DNA from: an uncultured Prevotella sp.
GTDB lineage: Bacteria > Bacteroidota > Bacteroidia > Bacteroidales > Bacteroidaceae
Length of the DNA: 64,000 bases
Direction: 5' to 3'
NCBI GenBank assembly: GCA_934204655.1
Contig: CAKPZJ010000002.1
Location: 104,222 to 168,221 of the forward strand
A program made the translations under genes and the position numbers. The notes under the pieces were generated by a model. It saw only the letters and a list, made by a program, of their open reading frames with translations. It had not been told where the DNA came from and did not search any database. Shown one piece after another: positions 55,957 through 64,000 of this stretch (positions are counted from its first letter, which is position 1; every line of letters starts with the position of its first letter).

Positions 55957-56883
55957 ATGAAGACATTTTGGAATATAGACAAAAGCCTGACTGCTATCAA
56001 TGAATGGCAGCCCAACTGCTGGATACAAGTTACCTGTCCTACCGATGAAGACCAGCGCGAACTGGAAGAGCGCTTCAACATACCCGACTATTTTCTCTCA
56101 GACATCAGCGATACCGACGAGCGTGCCCGCTACGAGTACGATGACGGATGGATGCTTATCATCCTGCGTATCCCATACGTCAAGGAAGTGCGCTCGCGTA
56201 CGCCTTATACTACGGTGCCCCTGGGCATCATCCACAAGCGCGACGTAACCATCACGGTGTGTTACTATGAGACCAATATGATGATAGACTTCGTGTCGTA
56301 TCAGCAGAAGCGGGGCTCGGGCTTTACCGACTACGTAGACCTGATATTCCGCCTGTTCCTGTCGAGCGCCGTGTGGTACCTGAAGCGGCTCAAGCAGATC
56401 AACTCGCTCATAGAGAAGGCCAAGCACAACCTGGACCATGGTGTTAACAACGAGAGCCTTATCGGCCTGTCGCGGCTGCAGGACTCGCTGACCTACTTTA
56501 TTACCTCTATCCGCGGCAACGAGAACTTGCTGTCCAAGCTGAAGTTCAAGCTGCAGGTCGATGAGCTCGATGCCGACCTTATCGAGGACGTGAACATCGA
56601 GATGACCCAGGCACGCGAAACCACCAATATCTACTCCGACATACTGGAGTCTACCATGGACACCTACTCGAGCATTATCAACAACAACATGAACACCACC
56701 ATGCGTACTCTTACTTCTATCAGTATCGTGATGATGTTGCCCACGCTGATATCATCGTTGTTTGGCATGAACCTTATCAACGGTATGGAGACCAGCCATT
56801 ACGGATTTCTGATAGCCATCCTCATATCGGTCATAGTGTCGGCCGTTACCTGGTGGATACTCCGCTTCAAGCGCCTGCTCTAA
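55957..56883 (+). CDS. corA: CorA-family divalent cation transporter
   Basis: A 308-residue protein starting MKTFWNIDKSL (longer start rejected: it overlaps the leader hairpin). A soluble N-terminal domain, a long helix (LKRLKQINSLIEKAKHNLDHG and ETTNIYSDILESTMDTYSSII) and two C-terminal membrane segments around the GMN signature (SSLFGMNLINGME). It forms pentamers in the inner membrane and transports Mg2+ (or Co2+/Ni2+). A hairpin terminator follows immediately. Confidence 0.93.
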   Translation: MKTFWNIDKSLTAINEWQPNCWIQVTCPTDEDQRELEERFNIPDYFLSDISDTDERARYEYDDGWMLIILRIPYVKEVRSRTPYTTVPLGIIHKRDVTITVCYYETNMMIDFVSYQQKRGSGFTDYVDLIFRLFLSSAVWYLKRLKQINSLIEKAKHNLDHGVNNESLIGLSRLQDSLTYFITSIRGNENLLSKLKFKLQVDELDADLIEDVNIEMTQARETTNIYSDILESTMDTYSSIINNNMNTTMRTLTSISIVMMLPTLISSLFGMNLINGMETSHYGFLIAILISVIVSAVTWWILRFKRLL

Positions 56884-56909
56884 GGCTGGTGGTGTACAGA
56901 CCACCAGCC
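56884..56909 (+). terminator. corA terminator hairpin
   Basis: GGCTGGTGGT pairs exactly with ACCACCAGCC over a 6-nt loop, starting at the base after the corA stop codon. Confidence 0.75.
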
Positions 56910-57060
56910 CCGTGGCCATGATGGCGGCCCGGTAGCTGTCAGAAATAAAGGGAAAAATAAAGAAAAACTACAAATCGTTAGGAGAATAGAAAGAAATTTC
57001 TTAAGTTTGCAGACTGTTAAATTAATAGTGGTAACCGTAATCATAAACTAAATCAGTGAA

Positions 57061-58950
57061 ATGATGGACTCTCAAGACAAAATCCTGAAACAGGACGTAT
57101 CAGATGACAACATGGCAGCCGCCGCTGCCAACGTAGAAAACAATCCCACCGTGACTGTCCCCGAGGAGCAGCCCCAGCCCGTGGCCCCCGAGGCCGTTGC
57201 AGAGGTTCCGGCCCCCGAGACCGAGCAGTCCCAGGAACAGCGCACCTATGCCACCAAGCAGGCCGTACTGGACAGGGTGAAGGAGATAGCGCATAGCGAC
57301 GAGACTCCTGCTAAGGAAGAGATAGACCATCTGAAGACGGTGTTCTACAAGCTGCACTTCGCTGATCGCGATGCCGAGCAGAAGGCTTACCTGGCTGCCG
57401 GGGGCGACCCGGAGAAGTACACAGTGATGCCCGACGAGCTGGAAGAGGCTTTCAAGGCCGAGATGGGCATTATCCGCGAGAAGCGCGCTGAGGCTTTCCG
57501 TAAGCTGGAAGCCGAGAAACAGGACAACCTGCAGAAGAAACAAGCCATCATAGACAAGATAAAAATGATGTCGACCTCGCCCGAGGAGGCCAATAAGTCG
57601 TACAACGAGTTCAAGGAGCTGCAGCAGCAGTGGCGCGACATCAAGGCCGTGCCCGCTGACAAGGCCAACGAACTATGGCGCAACTATCAGCTCTACGTTG
57701 AGCAGTTCTACGACCTACTCAACCTGAACCGCGAGCTGCGCGAGTACGATTTCAAGAAAAATCTGGAGCAGAAGACCCAGCTGTGCGAAGCTGCCGAGAA
57801 GCTGGCAGACGAGCCCGACGCCGTAAGTGCGTTCCACCAGTTGCAGGAGCTGCACCAGCAGTACCGCGAGATAGGGCCTGTGGCCAAGGAGCTGCGCGAG
57901 CAGATATGGGCGCGCTTCAAGGCCGCGTCAACGGTTGTCAACAAGCGCCACCAGCAGTACTTTGAGAACCTGCGGGCCAAGGAGGAGGAGAACCTGACCC
58001 GTAAGACCGCTCTCTGCGAGCAGGTCGAGGCCATTGCTAAGGAAGACAACAAGGGGGCCAGCGACTGGGAGAAGCACACCAAGCAGATAATAGAGATACA
58101 GGGACAGTGGAAGACCATAGGATTTGCCCCTCAGAAGATGAACGTGAAGATATTTGACCGCTTCCGGGCCGCTTGCGACGACTTCTTTGGTCGCAAGGCT
58201 GAGTACTTCAAGACCCTGAAGACCACCTTTGCCGAGAATATCAAGAAGAAGCGCGCCCTGGTAGACCAGGCCAAGGCTCTGGCCGACTCTACGGAGTGGA
58301 AGTCGACAGCCGACAAGCTCATCAACCTGCAAAAGGAGTGGAAGACCATCGGCATGGTACCCAAGAAGGTGGGCGACCAGCTGTGGGCTGAGTTCATAGG
58401 GGCCTGTAACACTTTCTTCGACGCCCGCAACGCCGCCACGGCCGACTCGCGCAACGAGGAACAGCAGAACCTCAGTCAGAAACGCGGCATCGTAGACCAG
58501 CTCCGCCAGTTGCTCGATGCTAAGGAGGGTGCCGACGATGCCCAGAGCAAGATACAGCAGCTTACTGACCAGTATGCCAAGATAGGTCATGTGCCCTTCC
58601 GGGACAAGGACAAGCTCTTCCGTGACTACCACAAGGTGCTCGATGCGCTCTACAAGCAGCTCAACATCTCTGTGAGCAAGCAGCGCCTGGACAACTTCAA
58701 GAGCAGTCTTAAAGACATGGCCAAGCACGGTGAAGACAGCCTGGACAACGAGCGCGGCCGACTGATGCACCGCTACGAGCAGCTCAAGTCTGAGATAATG
58801 ACCTACGAGAACAACTTAGGTTTTCTCAGCGTGAGCAGTAAGAAGGGCAGCAGCCTGATAGATGAGATGAACCGCAAGGTGGGTAAGCTCAAGGACGACC
58901 TGGAGCTTATCCGCCAGAAGATTAAGGCCATCGATGCCGAGAACAAGTAG
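57061..58950 (+). CDS. DUF349-repeat coiled-coil protein
   Basis: A 629-residue, highly charged helical protein. A Pro/Glu/Ala-rich N-terminal ~70 residues is followed by repeated DUF349 units recognisable by W-x-x-I/K patterns: LQQQWRDIKAVPADKANELW, YREIGPVAKELREQIWARF, QGQWKTIGFAPQKMNVKIF, LQKEWKTIGMVPKKVGDQLW, YAKIGHVPFRDKDKLFRDY. DUF349 proteins are abundant in Bacteroidetes; the function is not established. A TAAGTTTG box lies at 57002-57009. The start may be Met1 or Met2. Confidence 0.88.
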   Translation: MMDSQDKILKQDVSDDNMAAAAANVENNPTVTVPEEQPQPVAPEAVAEVPAPETEQSQEQRTYATKQAVLDRVKEIAHSDETPAKEEIDHLKTVFYKLHFADRDAEQKAYLAAGGDPEKYTVMPDELEEAFKAEMGIIREKRAEAFRKLEAEKQDNLQKKQAIIDKIKMMSTSPEEANKSYNEFKELQQQWRDIKAVPADKANELWRNYQLYVEQFYDLLNLNRELREYDFKKNLEQKTQLCEAAEKLADEPDAVSAFHQLQELHQQYREIGPVAKELREQIWARFKAASTVVNKRHQQYFENLRAKEEENLTRKTALCEQVEAIAKEDNKGASDWEKHTKQIIEIQGQWKTIGFAPQKMNVKIFDRFRAACDDFFGRKAEYFKTLKTTFAENIKKKRALVDQAKALADSTEWKSTADKLINLQKEWKTIGMVPKKVGDQLWAEFIGACNTFFDARNAATADSRNEEQQNLSQKRGIVDQLRQLLDAKEGADDAQSKIQQLTDQYAKIGHVPFRDKDKLFRDYHKVLDALYKQLNISVSKQRLDNFKSSLKDMAKHGEDSLDNERGRLMHRYEQLKSEIMTYENNLGFLSVSSKKGSSLIDEMNRKVGKLKDDLELIRQKIKAIDAENK

Positions 58951-58975
58951 CCCTCGGCGCGGCTTATACGACAGC

Positions 58976-59009
58976 TCCCCCTGGTGTGCAGACATCAGGG
59001 GGATTTTTT
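58976..59009 (+). terminator. Classical intrinsic terminator
   Basis: TCCCCCTG pairs with CAGGGGGA over an 11-nt loop and is followed by TTTTTTG, 25 bp after the DUF349 gene. Confidence 0.92.
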
Positions 59010-59049
59010 GTTTGACCCTCCGTCTGGCAGGGGCCATCTTTAATCAGCA

Positions 59050-59127
59050 GAAGACCGGTCTCCGCGCTTCTAATGACGGCTCCCAGTTCCCTAAAGACGG
59101 CCTTTAGCGAGCTGGGAGCCGCCGTTA
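59050..59127. repeat. Dispersed repeat element, copy 3 (diverged)
   Basis: It contains AAGACCG, then TTCTAATGACGGCTCCCAG and CCCTAAAGACGGC, and an inverted GAGCTGGGAGCCGCCGTTAG. The tandem-unit order matches copies 1 and 2, but the outer inverted ends are degraded. It lies just after a terminator, as copy 2 does. Confidence 0.6.
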
Positions 59128-59237
59128 GCAATGGGGAGATGGTGGCGGTGGGTAGGCTGATGGTACCGGGACGGGGCATGGGCTGCATAAAAATCAGGGA
59201 ATATTACATTATGATGATAAAATACTGCACAATATGT

Positions 59238-59268
59238 TTTGCTGTGTGCAAATAAGATATTACCTTTG
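59238..59268 (+). promoter_or_regulatory. Promoter of the acyl-CoA-synthetase-like gene pair
   Basis: TTTG (59238-59241), 19 bp and TACCTTTG (59261-59268) match the consensus exactly, 23 bp before the ATG at 59292. Confidence 0.8.
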
Positions 59269-59291
59269 CACACAAAATACTCTTATGTGCA

Positions 59292-60959
59292 ATGGACTTG
59301 ATACCAAGCTTTAATACATATATAGAACGGGCCATAGTGGACAACTGGGACAACGATGCGCTCACAGACTACAAGGGGGCGACGCTGCAGTACCACGATG
59401 TGGCTCGCAAGATAGAAAAGCTGCATATACTCTTTGCCAATAGCGGGGTGGCGCAGGGTGATAAGATAGCCCTGTGTGGCCGCAACAGCTCTAACTGGGC
59501 TGTGGCTTTCCTGGCCACGCTGGCTTATGGAGCCGTGGCCGTGCCCATACAGCACGAGTTTACCCCGGACCAGATATATAATATAGTTAACCACAGCGAT
59601 GCCAAACTGCTCTTCGTGGGCGATGTGGTGGCTACCCAGATAGAGCCTGCCCAGATGCCCGGCATCGAGGGGGTGGTCTATCTGCCCGACTTCTCGCTGA
59701 CCACCTCGCGCTCGGAGCGGCTTACCTATGCCCGCGAGCATCTTAACGAGCTTTTCGGCAGCAAGTATCCTAAGTTCTTCCGTAAGGAACACGTGAAGTA
59801 TTATCACGACTCGGCCGAGGAGGTGGCGCTCATCAACTACACCAGCGGTACCACGGGCTTCTCTAAGGGTGTGGTGCTGCCTTACCGGGCGCTGTGGAGC
59901 AATTTTGATTTTCTCCAGGGGCTCATGGGACGCCACATCGGCCGTGGCAGCAGCGTGGTGAGTTTTCTGCCTATGGCCCACATGTATGGACTGATGGACG
60001 ATTTCATCTTCCAGTTCTGCCTGGGCAGCCACATCTACTTCCTGACACGCACCCCCAGTCCCACCCTGGTGGCCGAGGCTTGTGCAGAGATACGTCCGCG
60101 TATCATCTGCTCAGTTCCCTTGGTGATAGAGAAGATAGTACGCAAGAAGATATTCCCCGAGTTTCAGACCAGCAAGGTCAAGCTGCTCATGAACATGCCC
60201 CTGCTGCGCGCCAAGGTCAGGGAGCGCATCTGCGAGCAGGTCAGGGCCATCTTCGGAGGCAACGTGTACCAGGTAGTGGTAGGCGGGGCCAGCCTGAGCC
60301 GCGAGGTTGAGGAGTTCTTCCTTAACATAGGGTTCCCCATCACCGTGGCCTATGGTACCACGGAGACTGCGCCCATGATAACCATGTGCGACTGGCACGA
60401 CTTTGTAAGCGGCTCATGTGGTACGCCTGCCACCCACATGGAGGTGCGTATAGCCAGCGACGACCCCGAGCACGTGCCGGGCGAAATCATTACCCGCGGG
60501 CTCAACGTGATGCACGGCTACTATAAGAACGAGCAGGCCACCCGCGCCGTGATAGACGATGAGGGGTGGTTCCATACCGGCGACCTGGCCACCATGACCT
60601 CCGATGGCCATGTGTTTATCCGCGGCCGTATTAAGAATATGTTGCTCGGCTCCAATGGGCAGAATGTATATCCCGAGGAGATAGAGGACAAACTCAACTC
60701 GATGGCCCTGGTGGGCGAGAGCTTGGTGGTGCAGCGGGGCGACCAGTTGGTGGCCCTGGTACATCCCGATGCCGACGAGGTAAAGGCCATGGGATTTGAC
60801 CAGGCCGACCTGGTGGGTGTGATGGAGCAAAACCGCACGACTCTTAACGCCATACTGCCCCATTTCTGCAAGCTCGCAGCCATCCAGCTACAGGAGCATG
60901 AGTTTGAGAAGACACCTAAGAAGAGCATCAAGCGATACAAATACCAGCAATCTATATAA
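59292..60959 (+). CDS. AMP-binding enzyme (long-chain acyl-CoA synthetase-like), copy 1
   Basis: A 555-residue member of the ANL superfamily. Motifs: INYTSGTTGFSKGVVLPYRA (A3, ATP loop), SFLPMAHMYG (A4), TVAYGTTETAPMI (A5), GWFHTGDLATM (A7), RIKNMLLGSNGQNVYPEE (A8) and the catalytic Lys in FEKTPKKSIKRYKY (A10). It activates a carboxylic acid, probably a fatty acid, to an acyl-adenylate or CoA ester. The following gene is a close paralogue of identical length, 24 bp away. Confidence 0.92.
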   Translation: MDLIPSFNTYIERAIVDNWDNDALTDYKGATLQYHDVARKIEKLHILFANSGVAQGDKIALCGRNSSNWAVAFLATLAYGAVAVPIQHEFTPDQIYNIVNHSDAKLLFVGDVVATQIEPAQMPGIEGVVYLPDFSLTTSRSERLTYAREHLNELFGSKYPKFFRKEHVKYYHDSAEEVALINYTSGTTGFSKGVVLPYRALWSNFDFLQGLMGRHIGRGSSVVSFLPMAHMYGLMDDFIFQFCLGSHIYFLTRTPSPTLVAEACAEIRPRIICSVPLVIEKIVRKKIFPEFQTSKVKLLMNMPLLRAKVRERICEQVRAIFGGNVYQVVVGGASLSREVEEFFLNIGFPITVAYGTTETAPMITMCDWHDFVSGSCGTPATHMEVRIASDDPEHVPGEIITRGLNVMHGYYKNEQATRAVIDDEGWFHTGDLATMTSDGHVFIRGRIKNMLLGSNGQNVYPEEIEDKLNSMALVGESLVVQRGDQLVALVHPDADEVKAMGFDQADLVGVMEQNRTTLNAILPHFCKLAAIQLQEHEFEKTPKKSIKRYKYQQSI

Positions 60960-60983
60960 ACAAAGACATTAAACAGAAGCATT

Positions 60984-62651
60984 ATGATGGAAATACCCAG
61001 CTTCAACGCGCTGATAGAGAAGAGTGTCATAGACCATTGGGACTACGACGCACTGACCGATTACAAGGGTATCACCCTGCAGTATCACGACGTGGCGCGC
61101 AAGATAGAGAAACTACACATTCTCTTTGAAAACAGCGGCATAGAGCGTGGCGACAAGATAGCCCTGTGTGGGCGCAACAGTTCGGCATGGGCCTGCGCCT
61201 TCCTGGCCACCCTCACCTACGGGGCCGTGGCCGTGCCTATCCTGCACGAGTTTACTCCGGACCAGATATACAATATCGTCAACCATAGCGATGCCAAGTT
61301 GCTCTTCGTGGGCGATGTGGTGGCCACCCAGATAGACGGCACCAAGATGCCAGCGCTGGAGGGCATCATCTATATACCTGACTACTCGCTGGTAATATCG
61401 CGCACGGACAAGCTGACGTATGCCCGGGAGCATCTCAACGAGATGTTTGGACACAAGTACCCTAAGTATTTCCGTAAGGAGCACGTGAACTACTACAAGG
61501 AGCAGAGCCCCGACGAGCTGGCGCTCATCAACTATACCAGCGGAACCACGGGCTTCTCTAAGGGAGTGATGTTGCCTTACCGCGCGCTGTGGAGTAATGC
61601 CGACTTTGCCCGCGATGTGTTGGGCAAGCACATCCATGTGGGCGACCGCGTAATCAGTATCCTGCCCATGGCTCACATGTATGGCATGGCGTTCGAGTTT
61701 CTGTTCGAGTTCATATCGGGCTGCCATGTGTATTACCTCACCCGCATACCCAGTCCGGCCATCATCTCACAGGCGTTTGCCGAGGTGCGTCCGCGGGTTG
61801 TCATCGCCGTGCCGCTCATTATCGAGAAGATTATCCGCAAGAAGGTATTCCCCAAGATACAGACTGGCAAGATGAAGCTGCTGCTCAATATGCCCGTTAT
61901 CAGTAAGAAGGTCAACGAGAAGATATGCGAGCAGGTAACGGCTGCCTTTGGGGGCAATTTCTATGAGGTCATCATCGGTGGGGCCGCTTTCAACCAGGAA
62001 ATAGAGAGTTTCTTGCACAAGATAGGGTTCCGCTACACGGTGGGCTATGGTGCCACGGAGTGTGCCCCCATCATCTGCTATGCCGATTACTCAACCTTTG
62101 TCAAGGGCAGCTGTGGTCGCGCGGCCCTGCATCAGCAGGTGCGCATAGACAGCGCTGACCCTGCCCACGTTCCTGGCGAGATACTCACCAAGGGACCTAA
62201 CGTGCTATTGGGCTATTACAAGAATGAGGAGGCTACCCGTGCTGCTATTGATGCTGATGGGTGGTTCCATACGGGCGACTTGGGCACCATGGATGCCCAG
62301 GGCAATGTCTTCATCAAGGGCCGCTCTAAGAATATGCTCCTCGGTTCCAATGGGCAGAATATCTATCCTGAGGAACTGGAGGATAAGCTCAACTCCATGC
62401 CTATGGTGAGCGAGAGTGTGGTGATACAGAGTGGTGACAAGCTGATAGGGCTGATACATCCAGATTACGATGAGGCCAAGACCATGGGACTTAACGATGG
62501 CGACCTGGTTAACATCATGGAGCAGAACCGGCAGGACTTTAACGCCGTGATGCCGCCCTATGCCCGTCTGTCGGAGGTGCGTATCCATGAGGAGGAGTTT
62601 GAGAAGACACCTAAGAAGAGTATCAAGCGCTATCTATATACAGCTCAGTAA
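60984..62651 (+). CDS. AMP-binding enzyme (long-chain acyl-CoA synthetase-like), copy 2
   Basis: A 555-residue paralogue of the preceding gene. Its motifs: INYTSGTTGFSKGVMLPYRA, SILPMAHMYGMAFEF, TVGYGATECAPIICY, GWFHTGDLGTMDAQ, RSKNMLLGSNGQNIYPEE, FEKTPKKSIKRYLY. The A5 motif (GATECAP instead of GTTETAP) and the region after HMYG differ, so the two may prefer different acids. Identical lengths and ordering point to tandem duplication. Start at the first of two adjacent ATGs. Confidence 0.92.
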   Translation: MMEIPSFNALIEKSVIDHWDYDALTDYKGITLQYHDVARKIEKLHILFENSGIERGDKIALCGRNSSAWACAFLATLTYGAVAVPILHEFTPDQIYNIVNHSDAKLLFVGDVVATQIDGTKMPALEGIIYIPDYSLVISRTDKLTYAREHLNEMFGHKYPKYFRKEHVNYYKEQSPDELALINYTSGTTGFSKGVMLPYRALWSNADFARDVLGKHIHVGDRVISILPMAHMYGMAFEFLFEFISGCHVYYLTRIPSPAIISQAFAEVRPRVVIAVPLIIEKIIRKKVFPKIQTGKMKLLLNMPVISKKVNEKICEQVTAAFGGNFYEVIIGGAAFNQEIESFLHKIGFRYTVGYGATECAPIICYADYSTFVKGSCGRAALHQQVRIDSADPAHVPGEILTKGPNVLLGYYKNEEATRAAIDADGWFHTGDLGTMDAQGNVFIKGRSKNMLLGSNGQNIYPEELEDKLNSMPMVSESVVIQSGDKLIGLIHPDYDEAKTMGLNDGDLVNIMEQNRQDFNAVMPPYARLSEVRIHEEEFEKTPKKSIKRYLYTAQ

Positions 62652-62657
62652 CCGCCT

Positions 62658-63173
62658 ATGACCACTACTCCGTTCGGGCCCATGCGCCGTAGGGTACAGC
62701 AGATGGATACGGCTTCGGCCGAGGCCATCCTGCGCACGTCCACTTCGGGCGTGCTATCGCTCATAGGCGATGGGGGCTACCCGTATGGGGTGCCCCTGAG
62801 CTATGTGTACCACGATGGGCACATCTACTCTCATTCTGCTATCGAGGGACATAAGGTCGATGCCATCCGCAGCAATGACCGCGCCTCGTTTACGGTCATA
62901 GGCCGCGACGAGGTGTTGCCCCAGTTGTACACTTCTAATTATGCCAGCGTCATCTGCTTCGGCCACATCCATATAGTCAGTGATGAGGCCGAGCAGCGTG
63001 AGGCCCTCCGTCTGTTAGGCCAGCGTTACAACCCGGGTGATGAGGCTGGGTTGGCTCGCGAGATGGCCCATGGGGCTGCCCGTACCCTCGTGCTCCGCCT
63101 GGATATTCAGCATCTTTCTGGTAAGGAGGGCATCGAGGCAGTAAGGCAGCGCGCCCATGCCAATGACCGTTAG
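62658..63173 (+). CDS. Nim-like FMN-binding pyridoxamine-phosphate-oxidase-family protein
   Basis: A 171-residue protein resembling the NimA group: MRRRVQQMDTASAEAILRTS, GVLSLIGDGGYPYGVPLSYVY, IYSHSAIEGHKVDAIRSNDRASF, YASVICFGHIHIV. Members bind flavin; some reduce nitroimidazole drugs, but many are ordinary housekeeping flavoproteins, so no resistance claim can be made from sequence. It starts 6 bp after the second acyl-CoA-synthetase-like gene. The real start may be the Met at residue 9. Confidence 0.85.
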   Translation: MTTTPFGPMRRRVQQMDTASAEAILRTSTSGVLSLIGDGGYPYGVPLSYVYHDGHIYSHSAIEGHKVDAIRSNDRASFTVIGRDEVLPQLYTSNYASVICFGHIHIVSDEAEQREALRLLGQRYNPGDEAGLAREMAHGAARTLVLRLDIQHLSGKEGIEAVRQRAHANDR

Positions 63174-63265
63174 CTTCTGACGCGTTATCATCCTCCGGTA
63201 TGCCCCATCGTCCCTTCCCTATATAAACAGCCCGGTTGGTATAGAGGGAGATACAGCCTACCGAT

Positions 63266-63532
63266 GTGGGCGTTCTGTACAAGCTGGACTCAGCCCCCGC
63301 GGTGCATCGGTATATCGACAACGAACCTGTTACGAGCCAGGAGCAATTTCGGAATGTGATAGCCGTTATCTGTGGCCAGTACTGCGAAAAAGTCATAGGC
63401 CGGTGGCCCGTGGTACGAAAGGCCGATACCATGTTTGTGGGTTGGGCCAGACTGAAAATGGAGGATGTGGATATACACGGGTATGGCCCTTACTTGAGTT
63501 GGTATTGGCTTAATCTAACCTTTGAGCAATAA
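63266..63532 (+). pseudogene. GNAT acetyltransferase fragment
   Basis: An 88-residue frame (GTG start) matching the inside of RimJ/RimL-like GNAT proteins: VHRYIDNEPVTSQEQFRNVI and VGWARLKMEDVDIHG. The usual N-terminal strand (LRPW-type) and the acetyl-CoA-binding motif are missing, and the C-terminus ends abruptly after YGPYLSWYWLNLTFEQ. It is therefore a decayed remnant and unlikely to be functional. Confidence 0.55.
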
Positions 63533-63620
63533 TATTGGAAGATAATATCAAACAGCCTTTAACGGCTGGCATTTCATAATGGGCAGCCTACCGACATGGA
63601 ATATAAGAATATTCACCAAA

Positions 63621-63986
63621 ATGCAATTTAGATTAGAAAATCCAGAGCACCAGAAGAAAGCCATACAAAGTGTGGTGGAGGTATTTCGGGGCATGGAGAG
63701 AAATACATACGACAACGCTACGATAGAAGACATACGAGCCAACTATTGCTCTTTGTCTTTAAGCGAGTTGTTTTCCAATATTCAAAAGGTAGCTGAGGAA
63801 AACAATATCCCCCTTGCCAATGCTTGCTTTCAAGACGCCAATGATGCTTGTATCGAAATGGAAACTGGCACTGGCAAGACTTTAACTTACATTCAAACGG
63901 CATTTGAATTGTATAAAGAATATGGGGTCACCTGCAAAAGCGTGTGGAAATCGAAACACAATAAAACTCCAAGTTGTACGTTTTAA
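63621..63986 (+). pseudogene. N-terminal fragment of a type III restriction (Res) helicase
   Basis: It starts MQFRLENPEHQKKAIQSVV, typical of type III Res subunits, and contains the Walker A motif in CIEMETGTGKTLTYIQTAFEL. Homology stops after KEYGVTC and the frame ends 15 residues later, whereas complete Res proteins are ~900-1000 residues. In another frame just after the break, HLQKRVEIETQ and a stop look like the tail of a different gene, suggesting a deletion joint at about 63928. The window ends 14 bp downstream. AT-rich and probably acquired. Confidence 0.65.
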
Positions 63987-64000
63987 TAAACAAAAAGCGT

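Noticed and set aside
62658..63173. Nitroimidazole resistance gene
   Set aside because: The protein belongs to the broad Nim-like flavoprotein group, but membership alone does not show drug reduction.
1..64000. tRNA, rRNA or known riboswitch genes
   Set aside because: The intergenic stretches were read for T-loop-like GGTTCGA and acceptor pairing and for familiar riboswitch cores; none was convincing.

Overview
The window reads as a chromosomal segment of a Bacteroidales bacterium, probably Prevotella-like; the species cannot be fixed from sequence alone. Three things point there. The gene families are typical of the phylum: an outer-membrane beta-barrel protein with a carboxypeptidase-like N-domain, AmpG-like permease, DUF4922 and SpoIID domains, TamA/TamB, DUF4494, DUF349 and a Nim-like flavoprotein. 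The order lysS-gpsA-pgi-HAD hydrolase is familiar from this order. Recognisable promoters follow the Bacteroidetes pattern TTTG-N19/20-TAnnTTTG, and Shine-Dalgarno sequences are largely absent.

Layout. 1-13.3 kb (minus strand) is a cell-envelope block: a partial outer-membrane protein, an AmpG-like permease, a very large glycosyltransferase/DUF4922/SpoIID fusion, then tamA and tamB overlapping by 11 bp. 14.0-20.0 kb is translation housekeeping: pheT, yebC, a TSCPD protein and lepA, with a small lipoprotein on the opposite strand. 20.4-25.1 kb is an accessory islet: a Crp-type regulator, an AT-rich frameshifted Ser/Thr kinase, an Abi/HEPN protein, a possible small RNA, and an intact IS4-type insertion sequence with a 9-bp target duplication. 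25.3-30.7 kb returns to housekeeping: yggS, DUF4494, an aminotransferase, a LolC/E-like permease, frr and rsgA. 31.0-36.9 kb holds a kinase-FGE fusion, an aldose epimerase, an SPFH operon and a divergent HxlR/cupin pair. 37.3-39.4 kb is a second AT-rich module: a truncated adenine methylase, a KilA-N protein and a probable HARE-HTH nuclease. 39.5-52.3 kb contains a TlpA-like protein, mnmA, two envelope proteins, HAD-pgi-gpsA-lysS, a duplicated pair of secreted proteins, a lipoprotein, a nucleotidyltransferase and a membrane-bound HTH regulator. 52.9-63.2 kb contains a tandem promoter array driving a flippase-like protein and pepD, then corA, a DUF349 protein, two tandem acyl-CoA-synthetase-like genes and a Nim-like protein. 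The right end holds two gene remnants: a GNAT fragment and the start of a type III restriction helicase.

Themes. The peptidoglycan and outer-membrane genes at the left plausibly cooperate in muropeptide uptake or recycling and in outer-membrane assembly. The accessory genes look defence-related (Abi/HEPN, methylase/KilA-N/nuclease, type III Res), and several are broken. No tRNA, rRNA or CRISPR array was recognised. Non-coding DNA is unusually structured: a dispersed element bounded by inverted repeats, a 65-bp three-copy promoter array, a duplicated 52-bp promoter module and a perfect 21-bp inverted repeat forming a divergent promoter.
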